Assembly: GCA_038874185.1 (NCBI GenBank)
Contig: JAVZCX010000002.1
Coordinates: forward strand, 1-45,524
Length of the DNA: 45,524 bases
From: DTQF01 sp038874185
Lineage (GTDB): Archaea > Micrarchaeota > Micrarchaeia > CABMEP01
Direction of reading: 5' to 3'
Positions 16,658 through 25,816 of the stretch are shown here, one piece after another; within the stretch, counting starts at the first letter, position 1, and each line of letters starts with the position of its first letter. The notes beneath the pieces were generated by a model. That model was not told where the DNA came from. It ran no database searches and saw only the letters and a list, made by a program, of their open reading frames with translations. The position numbers were made by a program, and so were the translations under genes.

Positions 16658-18043
16658 TCATTGGTTTTCTGGATTGGAATTTACTGATAGTTTGATATTG
16701 GAAAAGAGTTTTTCCTGAAGTTTGAACACGAAATCATTGAATGGTAGCGTTTTGAATGAAGAAAGCAAATCTTTCCTAAACTTAAGTTCTTCCTCTAACT
16801 CTTTCTTGCTCATTCCGAAACTTGTGGCTATCTCTTCAAATCTTATCGATTTAGACGCGTCTCCCACCATACCGCCTGATTTTCTATCTATTTGGAATAT
16901 CTTATTGATTTCTCCTTCATGACTCATCTCTGCCAACTCTATTCCTTTTCTTTCTTCCCAATATCTTCTGGTATTTGAATCATACCTCATCAATCTTCTT
17001 TGTATCAAAATAAAATCAATTGAAGCCACATCATATTTAGAAACTCCTAGGGTTAGCATCCTTTTCACCGCTTCCTCGGAAGATTGCGCGTGGAAGGTTG
17101 CATAACTGCCTCTTGCTTGGCCACTGAGTATTGTTTCTATAAACGCAGATGTTTCTTCTTGCGTTCTTATCTCTCCTACGATTACACGATCCGGCCTCAT
17201 TCTTAGGCTGTCCTCAACAAGACTTTTCATGTTTATTTTTAACTCTGGATTAGAAAGGAGCTTTATTCTGTGTGGGTGTGGAATGTTTATTTCAGGAGTC
17301 TCTTCTATTATCAGAATTCGATCAGAAAGTGGAACGAAGGAAAACATTGCATTTAAAGTCGTTGTTTTTCCACTCGAAGTGTTGCCGGCTATCAGTATGT
17401 TGAAATCAGATTGAAAAACTAGCGAAAGGAAAGCTACTGAATCTAGTGAGTAGATATTTTTCTGAAATAGTTCAACTGGAGTAACTGGATTTGATCTGAA
17501 TTTCCTTATGGTCATCTCTAAATCAGATATTGGGGGAATCGAAGCATGCAGCCTTGAGCCGTCTGGAAGCACTGCATTAATCTTTGGATTTTGATATGTG
17601 ATTCTTCTTCCGACTTGCCTTGCTATCTTGTTTATAACTGAAATCGCAGTCTCTTGATTCCTGAATCTTAAATTAGATTCTAACCAGCCCTTATCTATAT
17701 GATAAATGTAGACTGGTTTGTCTATTCCTATAACTGCTATTTCTTCTATGTTGTTATCTTGTAAAAATTCTTCAATCCCACTAAAACCATATATATTATA
17801 CATCAGATAATTAACAAAATACTTCTCTTGATCCGGATCTAAAGATATATTGTGATATTTGCAATAGTCTATAAGAAGTTCCGCTATCTCCTTTCTTACG
17901 TTCTTAGAAGATATGTCTTTGTTTTTTGACTCTTCCTTGAAAAGTTTTGTCAGATCCACAATTATGTCTTCTTCTTCCTTTGAGATTGGAGGAATGGAAA
18001 GCGCATAATCCTTCTTTTCTTTAACTATCTCCCAACCAAGCAT
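16658..18043 (-). CDS. Type II/IV secretion system ATPase (FlaI/TadA-like)
   Basis: A hexameric ATPase, 461 residues, that powers pilus assembly. Walker A is GNTSSGKTTT, the Asp box is ILIIEETPEINIPHPHR, Walker B is MRPDRVIVGEIR, and the His box is GQARGSYATFHAQSSEEAV. The N-terminal domain (about 1-190) ends in the motif IPPISDLEMTIRKF. There is no C-terminal tail beyond 461. It is 70 bp upstream of its membrane partner and the two probably form one unit. Together they resemble the archaeal Tad/Eppa-type pilus ATPase and platform more than FlaI/FlaJ of archaella, but this cannot be settled by eye. Confidence 0.93.
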   Translation of the reverse strand: MLGWEIVKEKKDYALSIPPISKEEEDIIVDLTKLFKEESKNKDISSKNVRKEIAELLIDYCKYHNISLDPDQEKYFVNYLMYNIYGFSGIEEFLQDNNIEEIAVIGIDKPVYIYHIDKGWLESNLRFRNQETAISVINKIARQVGRRITYQNPKINAVLPDGSRLHASIPPISDLEMTIRKFRSNPVTPVELFQKNIYSLDSVAFLSLVFQSDFNILIAGNTSSGKTTTLNAMFSFVPLSDRILIIEETPEINIPHPHRIKLLSNPELKINMKSLVEDSLRMRPDRVIVGEIRTQEETSAFIETILSGQARGSYATFHAQSSEEAVKRMLTLGVSKYDVASIDFILIQRRLMRYDSNTRRYWEERKGIELAEMSHEGEINKIFQIDRKSGGMVGDASKSIRFEEIATSFGMSKKELEEELKFRKDLLSSFKTLPFNDFVFKLQEKLFSNIKLSVNSNPENQ

Positions 18044-18068
18044 ATACTCATCTTAGATGACACATATA

Positions 18069-18767
18069 TTATCTTCCAAATCTTCTCTCTCTTCTTTTAA
18101 TCTCCTCAATTGCATTATAAAAATCTTTCTTTGTTATATCTGGCCATAGCTTATCGCAGAAATATAATTCTGAATATACTGATTGCCAGGGCATGAAACC
18201 GCTTAATCTTTCTTCCCCGCCCGATCTAAAGATTATATCTGGGTCTCCCAAATGTGGAGCGTAAAGATAGTTTGAAAATTTGTCTTCGTCCACTTCTTTA
18301 AGTCTTCCTGATTTTGCATCTTTTATCATCTGATTTACTGCGTCTATTAGCTCCTTCCTTCCACCATAATTGCAGAATATTCCAAGTTTGTATTTCTTGT
18401 TTTTCGAAGTTAGTTTATGGATTTCGTTAATTTTATCGGTTATCTCTTTAGGAAAAGCTGAAAAATCTCCAACGAAAGTTATACTTATTTCTTTTCTTGC
18501 CTTTTCAAAATCCTTGGACTTCAGCATCTCATCTAGCATTTTATTGAATAAATCAAAAAGCGCATCTAATTCTTCTTTTGACCTTTTCATATTTTCTGTT
18601 GATAATATCCAGATTGATAGGGTGGTGACTTCTAAATCCTTACACCATTCAATTAGCTTCTTGAGCTTTTGTATCCCTGCCCAATGTCCTTCCTTTACGG
18701 ACTTTCCTTTTTTCCTTGCCCATCTTCTATTTCCGTCCGGGATGATAGCCAAATGAATGCCGCTCAA
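18069..18767 (-). CDS. uppS: Cis-prenyltransferase (undecaprenyl/dolichyl-type diphosphate synthase)
   Basis: Condenses isopentenyl diphosphate units in cis to make the long-chain lipid carrier for glycan assembly (dolichyl type in archaea). Signature motifs are IPDGNRRWARKKG with the catalytic Asp, STENMKRSKEE, IFCNYGGRKE, FRSGGEERLSGFMPWQ and YSELYFCDKLWPD. The open frame extends to a TTG at 18794. I chose the TTG at 18767 because GGTGA lies 4 nt upstream and the resulting 232-residue protein starts at the usual place before the active-site Asp. The next gene upstream is the flippase, 30 bp away, which supports a shared role in envelope glycan synthesis. Confidence 0.93.
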   Translation of the reverse strand: MSGIHLAIIPDGNRRWARKKGKSVKEGHWAGIQKLKKLIEWCKDLEVTTLSIWILSTENMKRSKEELDALFDLFNKMLDEMLKSKDFEKARKEISITFVGDFSAFPKEITDKINEIHKLTSKNKKYKLGIFCNYGGRKELIDAVNQMIKDAKSGRLKEVDEDKFSNYLYAPHLGDPDIIFRSGGEERLSGFMPWQSVYSELYFCDKLWPDITKKDFYNAIEEIKRRERRFGR

Positions 18768-18797
18768 AAATTCACCTTTGAAAATATATATCAAACA

Positions 18798-20324
18798 TTA
18801 GTCAAACCTATTTATATAAGGAATTGATCTTAAAATCTTTTCTGGAACCAGAGCGATGATGATTTTCCTTACAAAATCCAACACCCTGAATCCGAAAATG
18901 CTTGCTGTGATTAAATAAATTCCTATTCCTAAGAATATAAATAGGAATAGTAATAAAAAGGAAGAGGATGGATCAATATATGCTCTCATTAATAGGAGAG
19001 CGGCTGCCATTATAAGAGAAGACAATAATGGAATTCTTATGGGAAATGTGAATCTAACTTTGAGGATCTTTTCGCTCCATTTTATCATGATAATCAATCC
19101 TAATGCTCTAGAGATTACAGAAGCGATTGCAGCACCTATTATCCCTAAGATTGGAATGAAAACAACGTTCAAAATTATATTGGCTAAAGATGCAAACACT
19201 GCGCATGTCCCTATCTGTTTCGTCAATTTCTTTGCACCTAAATATGAATTCACCATTCCGGTTGTAACTCCATCAAAAATGAAATATGAAAGCATCATCA
19301 ATGGCAACGCAGCTTCGATATATTGGATTCCGAAGAATACATTTACTATTGCATCGGAAAGAAGTGCGAGACCGATAACCGCAGGCAGTGAGATGAATAG
19401 AAGATACTTTATAACCTTATTCAAATTTTCAAATGAATCCCTTCCTGCAGATTCAGCTGAAGTGAAATATGGAAATGTCACCTTGCTTATCCCACTAAGA
19501 AGTGAAGAGCTGGAAGAGGCTATTGAAACTGCGATTCGATAGATACCTACGGCAGTTGTACCTAGAAAGAATCCTATCATTATCGAATCCGTCCACATTG
19601 TAAACGTCGCTGCTATTGAAGTTATCCCATAAAAGAACCCAAATGAAAACATGTCCTGTAATGAATCCTCGCTCTTACCTGAGAATGAAATTACATTTCT
19701 TAGAATATATGACTGAATAAAAGTTGCTATCGCAACAGATACTATATATCCTGTTATTGCTCCATCCACACCAAACCCTAAGATAACAAGTCCTGCGGAC
19801 AATATTAATCTTAATAGTTGATTAATTGTAGAAACTATCGACTCCTCCTTGAACTTCTTGATTCCGTCAAGAATTCCTGAAAATACGGAAAAAAGATTGT
19901 AGAATATGAAATAGATAGAACCTGCTACGAAGAATTTGCCTCCATTTTCAATGTTGAAAAACAATGCCAAATTATCTGAATACACCAGCATTAGGATTGC
20001 GATTAAAAATATTATGCCTAATTTCCATTTTATCGGAGCGGCTAATTTAGACCTAAGCTCGGATGGGCGTCTATCATATTTTGAAGAAGTATAGACTATG
20101 TAATAATTAAGGCCCATCTCTGAAAGAGAAGACAAGAAAGATACTACAGCGATTATTGTGGATAATATACCCCAGTTTTCTTTATCTAAAAGCCTAGCTA
20201 GTATAACTGTTGACACTAAACCTAAGAATAATATGAGAAATACGCCGGAATAAGCCCAGAATGAGGATTTGATCATATCATCTATTGATCTTTTTTTATC
20301 TGATTGCTTCAATGAAAAACCCAT
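18798..20324 (-). CDS. Polysaccharide flippase (MOP/MVF family, Wzx-like)
   Basis: A membrane protein of 508 residues with about 12-14 hydrophobic helices in the RfbX/Wzx pattern. The N-terminal SSFWAYSGVFLILFLGLVST helix and the LARLLDKENWGILSTIIAV segment are typical of the family. It probably moves lipid-linked sugars across the membrane. Neighbours fit: uppS (makes the lipid carrier) lies 30 bp downstream. No glycosyltransferase is adjacent, but a GT2 enzyme is encoded at 23573. The specific sugar is unknown. Confidence 0.9.
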   Translation of the reverse strand: MGFSLKQSDKKRSIDDMIKSSFWAYSGVFLILFLGLVSTVILARLLDKENWGILSTIIAVVSFLSSLSEMGLNYYIVYTSSKYDRRPSELRSKLAAPIKWKLGIIFLIAILMLVYSDNLALFFNIENGGKFFVAGSIYFIFYNLFSVFSGILDGIKKFKEESIVSTINQLLRLILSAGLVILGFGVDGAITGYIVSVAIATFIQSYILRNVISFSGKSEDSLQDMFSFGFFYGITSIAATFTMWTDSIMIGFFLGTTAVGIYRIAVSIASSSSSLLSGISKVTFPYFTSAESAGRDSFENLNKVIKYLLFISLPAVIGLALLSDAIVNVFFGIQYIEAALPLMMLSYFIFDGVTTGMVNSYLGAKKLTKQIGTCAVFASLANIILNVVFIPILGIIGAAIASVISRALGLIIMIKWSEKILKVRFTFPIRIPLLSSLIMAAALLLMRAYIDPSSSFLLLFLFIFLGIGIYLITASIFGFRVLDFVRKIIIALVPEKILRSIPYINRFD

Positions 20325-20375
20325 AAATAATTTTATACAGAAAGTAATAAAAGTCTAAATTAATTAATAGCAAGG

Positions 20376-21020
20376 TCAGAACCTGAGAAAAATGAAACCG
20401 AGGATTCCTGCAACTAAAGTACATATAAAGTTTGAGGTGCTTTTAGTTCCTAATCCCTTTTCTTCAAATACACCTGCAATTGAATCTGCTAGACTTCCGA
20501 GAAATCCGAAGAATCCAATCAATAATATGTTCAATGGGTGGAATGAATAAACAAAATAAGCTACAACGCCTATTATCAATGCGCCGATGAAAGAAAGATA
20601 AGTGCCTAAGATTGAAATAGCACCTGAAGTGCCCTGTCTGACAGGTTTTAGAGTTCCCAAAGACAACGGGTTTGGAGACAGCACTCCAAGTTCAGAGCCA
20701 AATTTATCTGCCATTGCGCCCGCAAACGCAGATACGTAAGATAATATCCAGATTGGATCATTTGTCATGTAGTAAAAACCGCATGAAATCAATGGAAAAA
20801 GCGAATTTGAAAGTACGTTCTGCCAACTTCTTTCGTGTTCATAAACTCCTTTCTCTTTCTTTTCTTCATACATATACTTAGTTATTCCGACGCCAATGAT
20901 TAGAAAGGTTAATGCTATCGCTAGATTTTGAAACGCATAGCTACCAGAAAGAACGTAAACTAAGAACGCTGCGAATAATACTGAAAATATACCTATTGCG
21001 TCAAGCAACAATAATCTCAT
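20376..21020 (-). CDS. DUF92/TIGR00297-family membrane protein (VTE6-like)
   Basis: A 214-residue protein with about six hydrophobic helices. The family signature GAMADKFGSELGVLSP and GTLKPVRQGTSGAISILGT is clear, as is the later LGSLADSIAGV. Plant VTE6 phosphorylates phytyl phosphate; archaeal members may act on polyprenyl phosphates, which would fit the neighbouring uppS and flippase, but the substrate here is inferred. The ATG at 21020 follows GTGG; the frame extends 3 nt to a TTG at 21023. There is a 51-bp gap to the flippase gene. Confidence 0.85.
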   Translation of the reverse strand: MRLLLLDAIGIFSVLFAAFLVYVLSGSYAFQNLAIALTFLIIGVGITKYMYEEKKEKGVYEHERSWQNVLSNSLFPLISCGFYYMTNDPIWILSYVSAFAGAMADKFGSELGVLSPNPLSLGTLKPVRQGTSGAISILGTYLSFIGALIIGVVAYFVYSFHPLNILLIGFFGFLGSLADSIAGVFEEKGLGTKSTSNFICTLVAGILGFIFLRF

Positions 21021-21075
21021 CAAACCACAAGATGTATTAATATAATCTAAGGAATATCATAATAACATTTACTTT

Positions 21076-22092
21076 TTATTTGCTTTTGCCGATGCCTTCT
21101 ATTGAAATGATTTTGCCTTCTATGTTAAACTGTTTTCCAGTAAACAAAGGTATTATCTCCATGCACGATCGCATGTGGCCAGTTATTTTGTTAACTTTTA
21201 TCTTTGATTCTCCACAAGCCAAAGCCATGTATATTAGAATTTGATCTCCCATCCATTGGTCTACCGCCCCTTTGGATTTCACAAGCTTGTTTAATTCTTC
21301 TGCACACGTCTTTGCTATTTTTTCAGCCTTTATTCCTTTCTCACCCAATATGCCAGAACCGATAATTGTGTTTTCATATTCCGCCCACGTGGTTATTGCA
21401 TTACCTGCTGAAGCCGAATTCCTGTTCCTCTTAGTTAGTATTATACCTGGAAATATGCTCCTTATGCTTTGTTCTTCTCTTTCCATAATCTCGTCTGGAA
21501 GATTTGACTGAGAAATTACTCCGTTTATGGATTTTAGATTTAATTTTTCAGTTATAGAGATTGGAGAAATAATGGAAGGCTTGACAAACAGGGTTACTTT
21601 CCCCTGGCCTTTTGGATACCAGCCGAATTCTTCTACCAATATTTCTGCATTTACACCCATCTTTCGAATCATAGGTAAGAATATATTTTCGAAATAATCA
21701 GTCGATGGCGAATGAGATACATGAGTTCCTCCTGTCATATTTATCTTGGAAGGTCTGTCTGCATAAAGCATCACTGGAAGAACAGATTGCATTAACAAAG
21801 GAATCGATCCTGCAGTTCCTATGTCAAATTCATAGTATCCTCCAATTATTCTATTTGGCTTGAAAAAAAGATCTGTAGATCCTACTTTGTTTCCATCTAC
21901 TTCTGCTTTTGTAATCAATGAAAGTGAATTTGTGGATGTTAGGTGCTGAGGTTGTAGTCCTGGCTTTGGCCGCTTCGCTCTTATGTTTTTAATATTGAAC
22001 GGAATCCCTGTAATACAAGAAAGTGCTAATGCAGTTCTTAAAATCTGCCCACCGCCTTCTCCTTTAGAGCCGTCTATTACAATTGGATCCAT
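21076..22092 (-). CDS. rtcA: RNA 3'-terminal phosphate cyclase
   Basis: Converts RNA 3'-phosphate to 2',3'-cyclic phosphate using ATP. Motifs are GSKGEGGGQILRTALAL, KNIRAKRPKPGLQPQHLT, the FDIGTAGSIPLLMQ core, and TGGTHVSHSPS. The C-terminal TGHMRSCMEIIPLF has the His that forms the AMP-enzyme intermediate in this family. The open frame continues upstream to 22308, but the ATG at 22092 has AGGTGG 6 nt before it and starts at the conserved IDGSKGEGGG, giving the usual 338 residues. A structured leader of about 90 nt precedes it. It heads the minus-strand cluster and lies divergent from truD. Confidence 0.95.
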   Translation of the reverse strand: MDPIVIDGSKGEGGGQILRTALALSCITGIPFNIKNIRAKRPKPGLQPQHLTSTNSLSLITKAEVDGNKVGSTDLFFKPNRIIGGYYEFDIGTAGSIPLLMQSVLPVMLYADRPSKINMTGGTHVSHSPSTDYFENIFLPMIRKMGVNAEILVEEFGWYPKGQGKVTLFVKPSIISPISITEKLNLKSINGVISQSNLPDEIMEREEQSIRSIFPGIILTKRNRNSASAGNAITTWAEYENTIIGSGILGEKGIKAEKIAKTCAEELNKLVKSKGAVDQWMGDQILIYMALACGESKIKVNKITGHMRSCMEIIPLFTGKQFNIEGKIISIEGIGKSK

Positions 22093-22186
22093 ATAATCCA
22101 CCTTTAGTGAAAAGAAAGAGGCCAGTGCATTCGCACTGGCGAGGCGACCAATTTGAGGCAGATGTACAAAATTCGATGTACCCTCT
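22093..22186 (-). ncRNA. Structured 5' leader of rtcA (candidate cis-regulatory RNA)
   Basis: Between a TATA box and rtcA the minus strand can form two hairpins. Hairpin 1 (22155-22185) pairs GAGG-GTACA with TGTAC and CCTC across a 5-nt bulge. Hairpin 2 (22121-22140) is a perfect 8-bp stem GCCAGTGC/GCACTGGC with a GAAT loop. GCCTC occurs three times (after hairpin 1, before hairpin 2, and after it), so alternative pairing with GAGG is possible. The leader ends in the Shine-Dalgarno AGGTGG. It contains no tRNA, 5S or known riboswitch pattern that I recognise. Confidence 0.5.
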
Positions 22187-22207
22187 ATTAGTATAATATC
22201 TAAAAGA

Positions 22208-22215
22208 TTTATAAA
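22208..22215 (-). promoter_or_regulatory. TATA box for rtcA leader
   Basis: TTTATAAA (palindromic) is centred about 26 nt before 22186. That predicts a transcription start at the first base of hairpin 1, so the leader seems to begin directly with the structure. Confidence 0.55.
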
Positions 22216-22389
22216 TCTTACTAAAATCATTATTTTTATATAAAAAGTTTTCCTTTTAACTAGGCTTCCTATACTTCCACTAAAAATTAAAAATAAGAAT
22301 AAATTCATTTAACCCTTTCTTCAAGTATTTATGCTCTTTACGTTTGAAATGTTTTAATAGCTTTATACAATAATCTATCTGGGGATTAT

Positions 22390-23559
22390 GTGAACATGAA
22401 TAGTTTATCACATCTTTCCAAAAAGAAAGGGTCTGGTGGAAAAAGAATAAACGAACCTGAAGGTTTTATAGTAGAAGAAATTTTTAATGGAGAGAACGTA
22501 ACGGAGTTAAATCTAGAAAACGTTGACAATTCAGAATACATCACATTTGTACTTGAAAAGAAGAACCTCACAACTTACGATGCGATTCGTTTTTTATCTG
22601 ACTCTCTCAAAGTGGATGTTAAAAGGTTCAGCATTGCAGGACAGAAAGACAAGAATGCGATTACATATCAATTGGTTTCTTGCTGGAAAGGTAGAGAGAT
22701 AAGCTCTGAAAAGCTAATGGAAATAAGCAAAAAGAACCATAATATAAAGATAGCGAGGATTTGGAATACGAACTTTAAAGTAAGAATAGGCACGTTGACT
22801 GGGAATAGCTTTACAATTAGATTAACTGAAGTAGAGGACATTGGCGCTGTTGAGAGAATAATGCAAGAGAATGGAGATATCATACCGAATTATTTCGGAC
22901 CTCAGAGGTTTGGGACCAGATCTACTAATGTTGATGTAGCCAGATGCATACTGTTGAAAGATTATGAAAGCGCAATCAAGTACTTACTTAAGATTCCGGA
23001 AAATGAAAGCATCAGCGAATGCCAAGAAGCTAATGAACTTGGATTGTACGAAAAAAGAATTTCTAATTTCTTGAAGGAAAGAGGTTACGATTCTGATTCA
23101 TTCAGAAATGCAATTAAGATGATACCTGCTTCGATCCTTAAATTAATACTAGACTCTTATCAATCTTATCTTTTTAATGTTGAATTAAGTTTTAGAATTA
23201 AAAATAAACTGATGGAACCTCTTGAAAATGATAAAACATGTGGTTTTAACAGATATGGTTTTGTTGATTTAGATTCTTCTGGAAATCAGATCGTCTGCAG
23301 CCAGTTAATCGGGTATGATAGCAGACCTAATGATGTAATAAAAGACATTTTATGGGAAGAGGGAATTGAAATTGGTGATTTCAAACTGCGCGAATTCCCT
23401 GGTTTGAATCTAAATGGGTCGTGGCGTCCATTATTTGTAAATGTAAAGGATTTAAATATTAAGAAAGATAATGATGAATACGAATTAAAATTCAAACTGA
23501 CTAAAGGTGCATATGCAACTAGCTTCTTAAGAGAAATCACAGACATAAAAAGGATATAA
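22390..23559 (+). CDS. truD: tRNA pseudouridine synthase TruD
   Basis: TruD makes pseudouridine 13 in the tRNA D loop (and others in archaea). The protein is 389 residues. The catalytic segment GQKDKNAITYQ is near residue 85 (Asp87). Other family segments are EGFIVEEIF near the start, NYFGPQRFGTRSTN, and the TruD insertion domain between about 200 and 320. A GGGG motif 5 nt before GTG at 22390 supports that start; an ATG two codons later (22396) is an alternative. The gene is divergent from rtcA and is followed at 13 bp by the glycosyltransferase gene. Confidence 0.95.
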   Translation: MNMNSLSHLSKKKGSGGKRINEPEGFIVEEIFNGENVTELNLENVDNSEYITFVLEKKNLTTYDAIRFLSDSLKVDVKRFSIAGQKDKNAITYQLVSCWKGREISSEKLMEISKKNHNIKIARIWNTNFKVRIGTLTGNSFTIRLTEVEDIGAVERIMQENGDIIPNYFGPQRFGTRSTNVDVARCILLKDYESAIKYLLKIPENESISECQEANELGLYEKRISNFLKERGYDSDSFRNAIKMIPASILKLILDSYQSYLFNVELSFRIKNKLMEPLENDKTCGFNRYGFVDLDSSGNQIVCSQLIGYDSRPNDVIKDILWEEGIEIGDFKLREFPGLNLNGSWRPLFVNVKDLNIKKDNDEYELKFKLTKGAYATSFLREITDIKRI

Positions 23560-23572
23560 TGAGTGGATTGAG

Positions 23573-24754
23573 ATGAATCTTGAATTCAGTAGGTTGATTG
23601 AATATATGATGATGTTCTTAGTGCTTTTTTTCAGCACTACTATGCTTTTAATATATCTAAAAAACAGAGAAAAGGTCAGAAAAACTGCGAAAAGAACAGA
23701 CTATGAACCTACTGTAAGTTTCATAATACCTGCCTACAATGAAGAGGAAACTATTGTTGAAACTATAAATTCTGTTCTTAAATCAGATTATCCGAAAAAT
23801 AAGTTAGAAATCATTGTTGTTAATGATGGGTCAAGCGATGGAACCGCTGACGTTGTTAGGTCTATTAAAGATAAAAGGGTTAAGCTAATAAATAAAAAAA
23901 ATAGCGGAAAGGCAGATTCGCTTAATAGAGGAATAAAGGAAGCTAAAGGAGAAATAATTGTTACTTTAGATGCAGATTCATACATTGAAAAAAATAGTTT
24001 AAGAAAAATGATCTCTTACTTTAAAGACGATGTAGCTGCTGTGACCTCGGCTGTGAAGGTAAGAGAAAGAGAAAATATGACATTTCTTGAAAAGCTACAG
24101 AGACTGGAATATTTATTCACCATATTCAATAGAAGACTTTTTGCAATGATAAATGGAGTTTATGTGACGCCTGGTCCTTTTAGCGCGTTTAGAAGAGAGA
24201 TATTTGATATTGTTGGTGGATTTGATCCTAACAATATAATGGAAGACCAAGAAATCGCACTCAGAATACAGGCTGCCAATTATAAAATAGAGAGCTGCAT
24301 GGATGCTGTTGTATATACTGATGTCCCTAAAGATTTCTCTTCATTCATGAAGCAGAGGGAAAGGTGGCACAGGGGCGGCTTTAGAAATGTGATGAAATAT
24401 GCTTATACAATAAACCCAAAGTACGGAGATTTTGGGATGTTTGTCATGCTTTACAGCATACTTTCAATTGTTCTATTGGTTGTTGTTTCGTTTGCAGTGG
24501 CTACTGCAGTATCGAAAGGAAATTTTTTAGTTTTGGACAAATTGTTGCTTACTATAGAACCAATCCACATATTATCAGCCGTAGTATTGATCATTACATT
24601 AGCATGGACTGTAATAGCATTGAAGGAAATGAAGGAAAATAGAATAAAGAAAAGGTATCTGTTTGTTTACACCATATTATACTGTTATCTAATCACCTTA
24701 TTCATGTTTATTGCTATATTTAAAGAGTTGAAAGGGGAAAAACAAAGATGGTGA
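23573..24754 (+). CDS. Processive GT2 glycosyltransferase (membrane)
   Basis: A 393-residue glycosyltransferase. An N-terminal helix (10-30) is followed by the GT2 domain with SFIIPAYNEEETIVET, VVNDGSSDG, LDADS (metal-binding DxD), FRREIFDIVGGFD with EDQEI, and QRERWHRGG, which is the QxxRW motif of processive synthases such as PgaC, hyaluronan and cellulose synthases. Three or more C-terminal hydrophobic helices follow (about 280-390). It probably makes a cell-surface polysaccharide by extending on the cytoplasmic side while exporting. It starts 13 bp after truD, and the thioredoxin-like gene starts 4 bp after its stop, so those two are likely cotranscribed. Sugar and linkage are unknown. 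Confidence 0.9.
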   Translation: MNLEFSRLIEYMMMFLVLFFSTTMLLIYLKNREKVRKTAKRTDYEPTVSFIIPAYNEEETIVETINSVLKSDYPKNKLEIIVVNDGSSDGTADVVRSIKDKRVKLINKKNSGKADSLNRGIKEAKGEIIVTLDADSYIEKNSLRKMISYFKDDVAAVTSAVKVRERENMTFLEKLQRLEYLFTIFNRRLFAMINGVYVTPGPFSAFRREIFDIVGGFDPNNIMEDQEIALRIQAANYKIESCMDAVVYTDVPKDFSSFMKQRERWHRGGFRNVMKYAYTINPKYGDFGMFVMLYSILSIVLLVVVSFAVATAVSKGNFLVLDKLLLTIEPIHILSAVVLIITLAWTVIALKEMKENRIKKRYLFVYTILYCYLITLFMFIAIFKELKGEKQRW

Positions 24755-24758
24755 GTGT

Positions 24759-25403
24759 ATGGCTCTTAAAAAATTGGAAAGAAAGATTAGCTGGGATTTG
24801 TATATAACTGCGTTTGTTATATCGTTGATAATATTTATTATTGGAGTATGGTTTGGACTCCAGATAGAAAAAACAGTTTATGGACAAATGAATGAAAAGA
24901 TAGTAGAACTTAGTAATAGAATGATTGCAATAGGAAATTTATTGCTTTTAGAGAATGAAAAGGGATACTGTGAGTACATTAAAAGCGAAACTGCTAAATT
25001 CGATGATGAAACTTATGAACTTGGAAAGCAGATAGAATTTATGGAAGAGAAAAGAGGAGTTGATGAAAGCGTTAAGTTGAATTACATGGAACTAGAATTC
25101 AGAGACTATTTATTATCTAAAAAGGTTAACACAATGTGTGGAGAAAAGCAAAATTTAATTCTATACTTTGTTGATAGTGAAATGTGCCAGACATGTAAGG
25201 AGCAAGGAAGCATTATAACATCTGTAAGAATGAAAACAAATACTAAAGTATACACTTTTGACCTTTCAGTAAATTCAACTTTGGTGGACGCGTTGAAAAA
25301 TAGATATGGAATTGCAAATCAGTCAATCCCTGTAATTGTAATAAATGACGATGTTAACTTTGGATTTATGGATGAAAGCGCGTTGATTTCTAAATTGCAT
25401 TGA
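24759..25403 (+). CDS. Membrane-anchored thioredoxin-like protein
   Basis: A 214-residue protein with one N-terminal membrane helix (about 16-35, FVISLIIFIIGVWFGLQI). Residues about 36-110 are helical and coil-like. The C-terminal part resembles a thioredoxin fold: LILYFVDSEMCQTCKEQG has the CxxC motif, and IPVIVINDDVNFG has the cis-Pro position. The CxxC comes after a beta strand as expected. It may act as a disulfide oxidoreductase on the outer membrane side. The GT2 gene is 4 bp upstream, so an envelope role is plausible but inferred. A GGTGAG motif precedes the ATG. No exact family is recognised. Confidence 0.7.
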   Translation: MALKKLERKISWDLYITAFVISLIIFIIGVWFGLQIEKTVYGQMNEKIVELSNRMIAIGNLLLLENEKGYCEYIKSETAKFDDETYELGKQIEFMEEKRGVDESVKLNYMELEFRDYLLSKKVNTMCGEKQNLILYFVDSEMCQTCKEQGSIITSVRMKTNTKVYTFDLSVNSTLVDALKNRYGIANQSIPVIVINDDVNFGFMDESALISKLH

Positions 25404-25459
25404 CATTTTTTAGTGGATATAAGTATTTCAAATATCAGAATAATTGGAAGTGATACAAA

Positions 25460-25768
25460 ATGGCTGGAAAGGTATTGATAAATGTCATAGAGCGAAATAA
25501 AAATGTTGTAATTGCTATATGCGACAAGTCGCTTTTAGGAAAGAAATATGTTGAAGGGGAATTATGCCTTGACTTAATAAAATACAAAAAGTTTTACCAG
25601 GGCGAATTTGCAGAAAATGTTAAAGAATTGGATGAAAAACTCAAGGTTGCTTCTTCTATAAATGTAATTGGAAAAGAGTCGCTTAAACTTATTGAAAATA
25701 AAGGTTTCGATATAAAAAATTGCAAATATATTGGGAAAATACCTCATTTGCAGATATATAGATTGTAA
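25460..25768 (+). CDS. DUF424 family protein
   Basis: A 102-residue archaeal protein matching the full DUF424 domain. Recognisable segments are AICDKSLLGKKYVEGELCLDL, FYQGEFAEN and the C-terminal INVIGKESLKLIENKGFD with IPHLQIYRL. Homologues occur in most archaea and have been structurally noted as small alpha/beta domains, with no proven function. GGAAGTGAT upstream serves as Shine-Dalgarno. The gene is convergent with the Obg-type GTPase gene, 48 bp apart. Confidence 0.85.
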   Translation: MAGKVLINVIERNKNVVIAICDKSLLGKKYVEGELCLDLIKYKKFYQGEFAENVKELDEKLKVASSINVIGKESLKLIENKGFDIKNCKYIGKIPHLQIYRL

Positions 25769-25816
25769 TATATGCTTCATTAATTCTGTAATGATTCCTT
25801 TATTATATGGGCAATC

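Noticed and set aside
22093..22308. In-frame N-terminal extension of rtcA
   Set aside because: The family starts at the ATG at 22092 with a good Shine-Dalgarno; the upstream codons coincide with the structured leader and read as low-quality hydrophobic sequence.
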